A stretch of 64,000 nt of DNA from Streptomyces sp. NRRL B-24484 (GTDB taxonomy: Bacteria > Actinomycetota > Actinomycetes > Streptomycetales > Streptomycetaceae), in the NCBI RefSeq assembly GCF_000717715.1, contig NZ_JOAI01000014.1:86450-150449 (forward strand), written 5' to 3'. Both the position numbers and the translations under genes were made by a program. Below are positions 61,656-64,000 of this stretch, one piece after another. Under the pieces are notes generated by a model. That model was not told where the DNA came from, did no database searches, and saw nothing but the letters and a program-made list of their open reading frames with translations. Numbering within the stretch: the first letter of the stretch is position 1; the number at the start of each line of letters is the position of its first letter.

Positions 61656-62420
61656 GTGAAGCGACTTGCCGGCAAGACCGCCCTGGTGACGGGTTCGAGC
61701 CGCGGCATCGGCCGTGCGACGGCGACGCGGCTCGCCCGTGACGGGGCGACCGTCGCCGTGCACTACGCGAACAACGCCGACGCGGCCAAGGAGACGCTCG
61801 CTGCCATCGAGGCCGAAGGGGGACGGGCCTTCCCCGTCCAGGCGGAACTGGGTGTGCCCGGCGACGTCGACGCCCTCTTCCAGGGCCTGACGGCAGGACT
61901 GCGCGAGTTCACCGGGAAGGAGGAGCTGGACATCCTGGTGAACAACGCCGGGGTGATGGGCGGGGTCAAGCCCGAGGACCTCACTCCCGAGGTCTTCGAC
62001 CGGCTGATCGCGGTCAACGCCAAGGCGCCGCTCTTCCTGACCCAGCGCATTCTGACGGTGATGCCGGACGGCGGACGCATCATCAACATCGGTACCGGTC
62101 TGCTGCGGTACGCCAACCCGGACGAGGTCGCCTACGCCATGAGCAAGGGCGCGCTCGACCAGGTCAGCCTGCACCTCGCCCGGCTCCTCGGCCCGCGGAA
62201 CATCACCGTCAACACCGTGTCGCCCGGCATCACCAACAACGGCAGCCCGGTCTTCGACATCCCGGAGGCCCGCGAGTTCATGGCCAACATGAACGCCTTC
62301 AAGCGGATCGCCGAGCCCGAGGACGTCGGCGACGTCGTGGCCTTCCTCGCCTCCGACGACGCGCGCTGGATCACCGGCACGTTCGTCGACGCCAGCGGCG
62401 GCACGCTGCTCGGCGGCTGA
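61656..62420 (+). CDS. SDR reductase, LanV / PgaM C-terminal type (C-6 ketoreductase)
   Basis: A 254-residue SDR. TGSSRGIGRATATRLA binds the cofactor, NNAGVMGG and YAMSKGALDQVSLHLARLLG supply the active site. It resembles LanV and the reductase part of UrdM/PgaM, which reduce C-6 of the angucyclinone. GTG 61656 has ACGAGGAG upstream. A hairpin terminator ends the core operon 20 bp downstream. Confidence 0.88.
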   Translation: MKRLAGKTALVTGSSRGIGRATATRLARDGATVAVHYANNADAAKETLAAIEAEGGRAFPVQAELGVPGDVDALFQGLTAGLREFTGKEELDILVNNAGVMGGVKPEDLTPEVFDRLIAVNAKAPLFLTQRILTVMPDGGRIINIGTGLLRYANPDEVAYAMSKGALDQVSLHLARLLGPRNITVNTVSPGITNNGSPVFDIPEAREFMANMNAFKRIAEPEDVGDVVAFLASDDARWITGTFVDASGGTLLGG

Positions 62421-62439
62421 CCGGCCGCACGAACCCGGC

Positions 62440-62475
62440 ACGTACGGGCCGGCCGGACGAGGTCGGCCCGTACGT
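62440..62475 (+). terminator. Terminator at the end of the angucycline core operon
   Basis: A perfect 12-bp stem (62440-62451 with 62464-62475) with a 12-nt loop lies 20 bp after the SDR stop. Confidence 0.7.
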
Positions 62476-62540
62476 CCCGTGCGAACGCACTCACCGCGGA
62501 CGCGCAACCCTGTCCCCCCTCGCCCCGTGACGGGAGAGTC

Positions 62541-63113
62541 ATGTCACCAGCACGTCTCCGCCTCGCCGTTGTCCTCGGAAGCACCCGTGAGGGACGCCTG
62601 TGTCCGACGATCGCGTCCTGGTTCGCACGGCAGGCCGGCCGGGTCGACGCCTTCGAGGTCGACGTCGTCGACCCGGCCGGCCTGGACGTTCCGGTGGCGC
62701 TGTCGCCGCAGCCGCCCGCGCAGGTGCAGGCGCTCGGGAGGCGGCTGGAGGCTGCCGATGCCTTCGTGATCGTCACGCCCGAGTACAACCACAGCTTTCC
62801 GGCCCCCCTGAAGTCCCTCATCGACTGGCACTACGTCCAGTGGCGGGCCAAGCCGGTGGGATTCGTGTCCTACGGCGGGTTGGCCGGCGGCCTGCGGGCA
62901 GTGGAACAGCTCCGGCCCGTCTTCGCCGAGTTGCACGCCGCGACCATCCGGGACACCGTCAGCTTCCACAACGCCGCCGACCTCTTCGACGATGCCGGCG
63001 AACCCCGGGAGCCGGCCGGCTGCACCGCCGCCGCCAAGGTCATGCTCGACCAACTCGTCTGGTGGGGCGATGCGTTGCAGCAGGCGCGGCGGGATCACCC
63101 GTATCGGTACTGA
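62541..63113 (+). CDS. NADPH-dependent FMN reductase
   Basis: A 190-residue flavodoxin-like reductase. The FMN loop LGSTREGRLCPTIASW and the motif TPEYNHSFPAPLKSLIDWHYVQW are diagnostic for the YhdA/SsuE-like group. It can supply reduced flavin to the halogenase or to a two-component oxygenase. CGGGAGAG precedes the ATG. It starts a unit with the PPTase and carboxylase genes. Confidence 0.92.
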   Translation: MSPARLRLAVVLGSTREGRLCPTIASWFARQAGRVDAFEVDVVDPAGLDVPVALSPQPPAQVQALGRRLEAADAFVIVTPEYNHSFPAPLKSLIDWHYVQWRAKPVGFVSYGGLAGGLRAVEQLRPVFAELHAATIRDTVSFHNAADLFDDAGEPREPAGCTAAAKVMLDQLVWWGDALQQARRDHPYRY

Positions 63114-63117
63114 TCCG

Positions 63118-63834
63118 ATGACGGCTCCGACCACACCCTGTCCGCCAGCGGCTGCCGCGGCGTCGCCGGGCGGGGTGGACCTCTGGCTGGTGCGGCCCGA
63201 CCAGCTCCCGGACCGGGACGAACTCGCCGCGCTCGACGAGACCGAGAGGCGCCGGGCGATGTCCTTCCGGCGCCCGGCGGACCGCGCGCTCTACGTCTCG
63301 GCGCATCTGGCACTGCGCCGCCTGCTCGCGGCGCACCTCGGCAGTACCCCGCAGGAGGTGCTCCTCGTTCGTGACCGAGGTGGCCGGCCGGCCCTCCCCG
63401 GTGATCCGCCCCCCCTTCACTTCTCGCTGTCCCACAGCGCCGGGCTCGCGCTGCTGGGTGTGGCACCCGTGCCGATCGGGGTGGACGTCCAGCGGATACC
63501 CCCGCCGTCCACCGTCGACCTGTGCAGCCTGCGCTTCCACCCGGCGGAACAGGCCGAGTTGGCGGCCCAGCCGCAGTCCGCCAAGGCGCGGTACTTCACC
63601 TGGCTCTGGACGCGCAAGGAGGCGTACCTGAAAGGGATCGGCGTCGGTCTGCGACGCTCGCTGGCCGCCGACTACCTGGGGGCCGGTGGGCCGGCGGCTC
63701 CGGCCGGCCCGGCGGGTTGGACGGTGGCGGACGTGCCCTGCGAAGACCACTACGTGGCGTCCGTGGCCGTACCGGCCGGGGCTTCGCTTCCTGTCACCCT
63801 GCGCCGGCTTCCAAGGAGTGTCGACCATGACTGA
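63118..63834 (+). CDS. Sfp-type 4'-phosphopantetheinyl transferase
   Basis: A 238-residue enzyme that moves phosphopantetheine from CoA to carrier proteins. The Mg/CoA site is GVDVQRI with Asp near residue 123, and WTRKEAYLKGIGVGL is the second signature; HFSLSHSAG precedes them. It lies 4 bp after the FMN reductase gene and overlaps the carboxylase start. It is the likely activator of both ACPs in the cluster, comparable to JadM in the jadomycin cluster. Confidence 0.94.
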   Translation: MTAPTTPCPPAAAAASPGGVDLWLVRPDQLPDRDELAALDETERRRAMSFRRPADRALYVSAHLALRRLLAAHLGSTPQEVLLVRDRGGRPALPGDPPPLHFSLSHSAGLALLGVAPVPIGVDVQRIPPPSTVDLCSLRFHPAEQAELAAQPQSAKARYFTWLWTRKEAYLKGIGVGLRRSLAADYLGAGGPAAPAGPAGWTVADVPCEDHYVASVAVPAGASLPVTLRRLPRSVDHD

Positions 63835-64000
63835 TCTCCCGTCCTCCACCTCGTCCTCGACCGTCGGGACTTCGCGCCATCGGGTGGCGGAGTTGAACGC
63901 CCTCCGGGAGCAGGTCCGGCGTGGTCCGAGCGAGAAGGCCACCGAGGCCCAGCACGCGAAGGGCAAGCTGACCGCCCGCGAGCGGATCGACCTGCTGCTG
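63827..64000 (+). CDS. Acyl-CoA carboxylase beta (carboxyltransferase) subunit, 5' end only
   Basis: The first 58 codons are present and the gene continues past base 64,000. After a Ser/Thr-rich leader, the sequence VAELNALREQVRRGPSEKAT and HAKGKLTARERIDLLL is the standard N-terminus of acetyl/propionyl-CoA carboxylase beta subunits. Such genes in polyketide clusters raise the malonyl-CoA supply. The ATG overlaps the PPTase stop and AAGGAG precedes it. Confidence 0.9.
   Translation, partial: MTDLPSSTSSSTVGTSRHRVAELNALREQVRRGPSEKATEAQHAKGKLTARERIDLLL

Noticed and set aside
53660..62420. Pentangular or tetracycline-type core instead of angucycline
   Set aside because: Gene order follows angucycline clusters, and the extra cyclases, amidotransferase or methyltransferases typical of the other classes are absent from the window.
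1..64000. CRISPR arrays, tRNA or rRNA genes, complete insertion sequences
   Set aside because: No regularly spaced repeats, cloverleaf sequences or transposase genes were found; the only recombinase-like sequence is the inactive integrase fusion.

Overview
The window is high-GC DNA with strong third-position GC bias, frequent GTG starts and overlapping ATGA/GTGA gene junctions. Together with the gene content this points to a Streptomyces or Kitasatospora chromosome. No rRNA, tRNA or CRISPR array was seen. Both ends cut genes: a glutamine synthetase at the left and an acyl-CoA carboxylase beta subunit at the right.

Bases 1-20,000 look like conserved core chromosome. They carry a GlnA2-like glutamine synthetase, NAD+ synthase (nadE), a TetR-controlled drug-efflux operon, pantothenate biosynthesis (panB), a DrrAB-type ABC exporter next to a large AfsR-like BTAD/ATPase regulator, a site-2 protease, F420:NADPH reductase and methionine aminopeptidase. 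The exporter promoter has three heptamers at exact 11-bp spacing, the pattern bound by SARP/BTAD regulators.

Bases 20,000-36,000 are a more variable stretch of stress and surface genes: an envelope thioredoxin/DsbD-like pair, a prim-pol domain protein, a PadR regulator, a DHFR-like protein that seems to have lost its stop codon, and an ECF42-type sigma factor with its DGPF partner. The sigma factor is fused to an inactive piece of a tyrosine integrase, and a nested 83-bp inverted repeat lies upstream of the pair. A lipase with a divergent PucR-type regulator and an XRE/DUF2975 module follow, each with a clear palindromic operator.

Bases 36,000-64,000 are a type II polyketide cluster that runs off the right edge. 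The block at 53.6-62.4 kb (FAD monooxygenase, TcmI-type cyclase, KS-alpha, KS-beta, ACP, ketoreductase, aromatase/cyclase, second FAD monooxygenase, SDR) matches the E-F-A-B-C-D-L-M gene order of angucycline clusters such as pga, urd and lan. Deoxysugar reductases and a glycosyltransferase imply glycosylation. A flavin halogenase implies chlorination or bromination. A TetR/MFS pair with two operators resembles LanK/LanJ efflux control. A flavin reductase, an Sfp-type phosphopantetheinyl transferase and the carboxylase give support functions.

Several parts of the cluster are unusual for an angucycline pathway. There is a second, separate ACP / catalytically dead KS-like / active KS set, a KASIII-like enzyme with a changed active site followed by an uncharacterised 268-aa protein, and a plant-like BAHD acyltransferase. 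These may build and attach an extra acyl group. Four transcription units start with the same roughly 100-bp promoter module: TAG boxes at 21/11-bp spacing, a TTGAAC-like -35, a 17-bp spacer and a GARGCT -10-like box. In two copies the module also holds a 10-bp inverted repeat whose two arms changed together. I regard this shared module, with the second condensing set it drives, as the best candidate for an undescribed system here.
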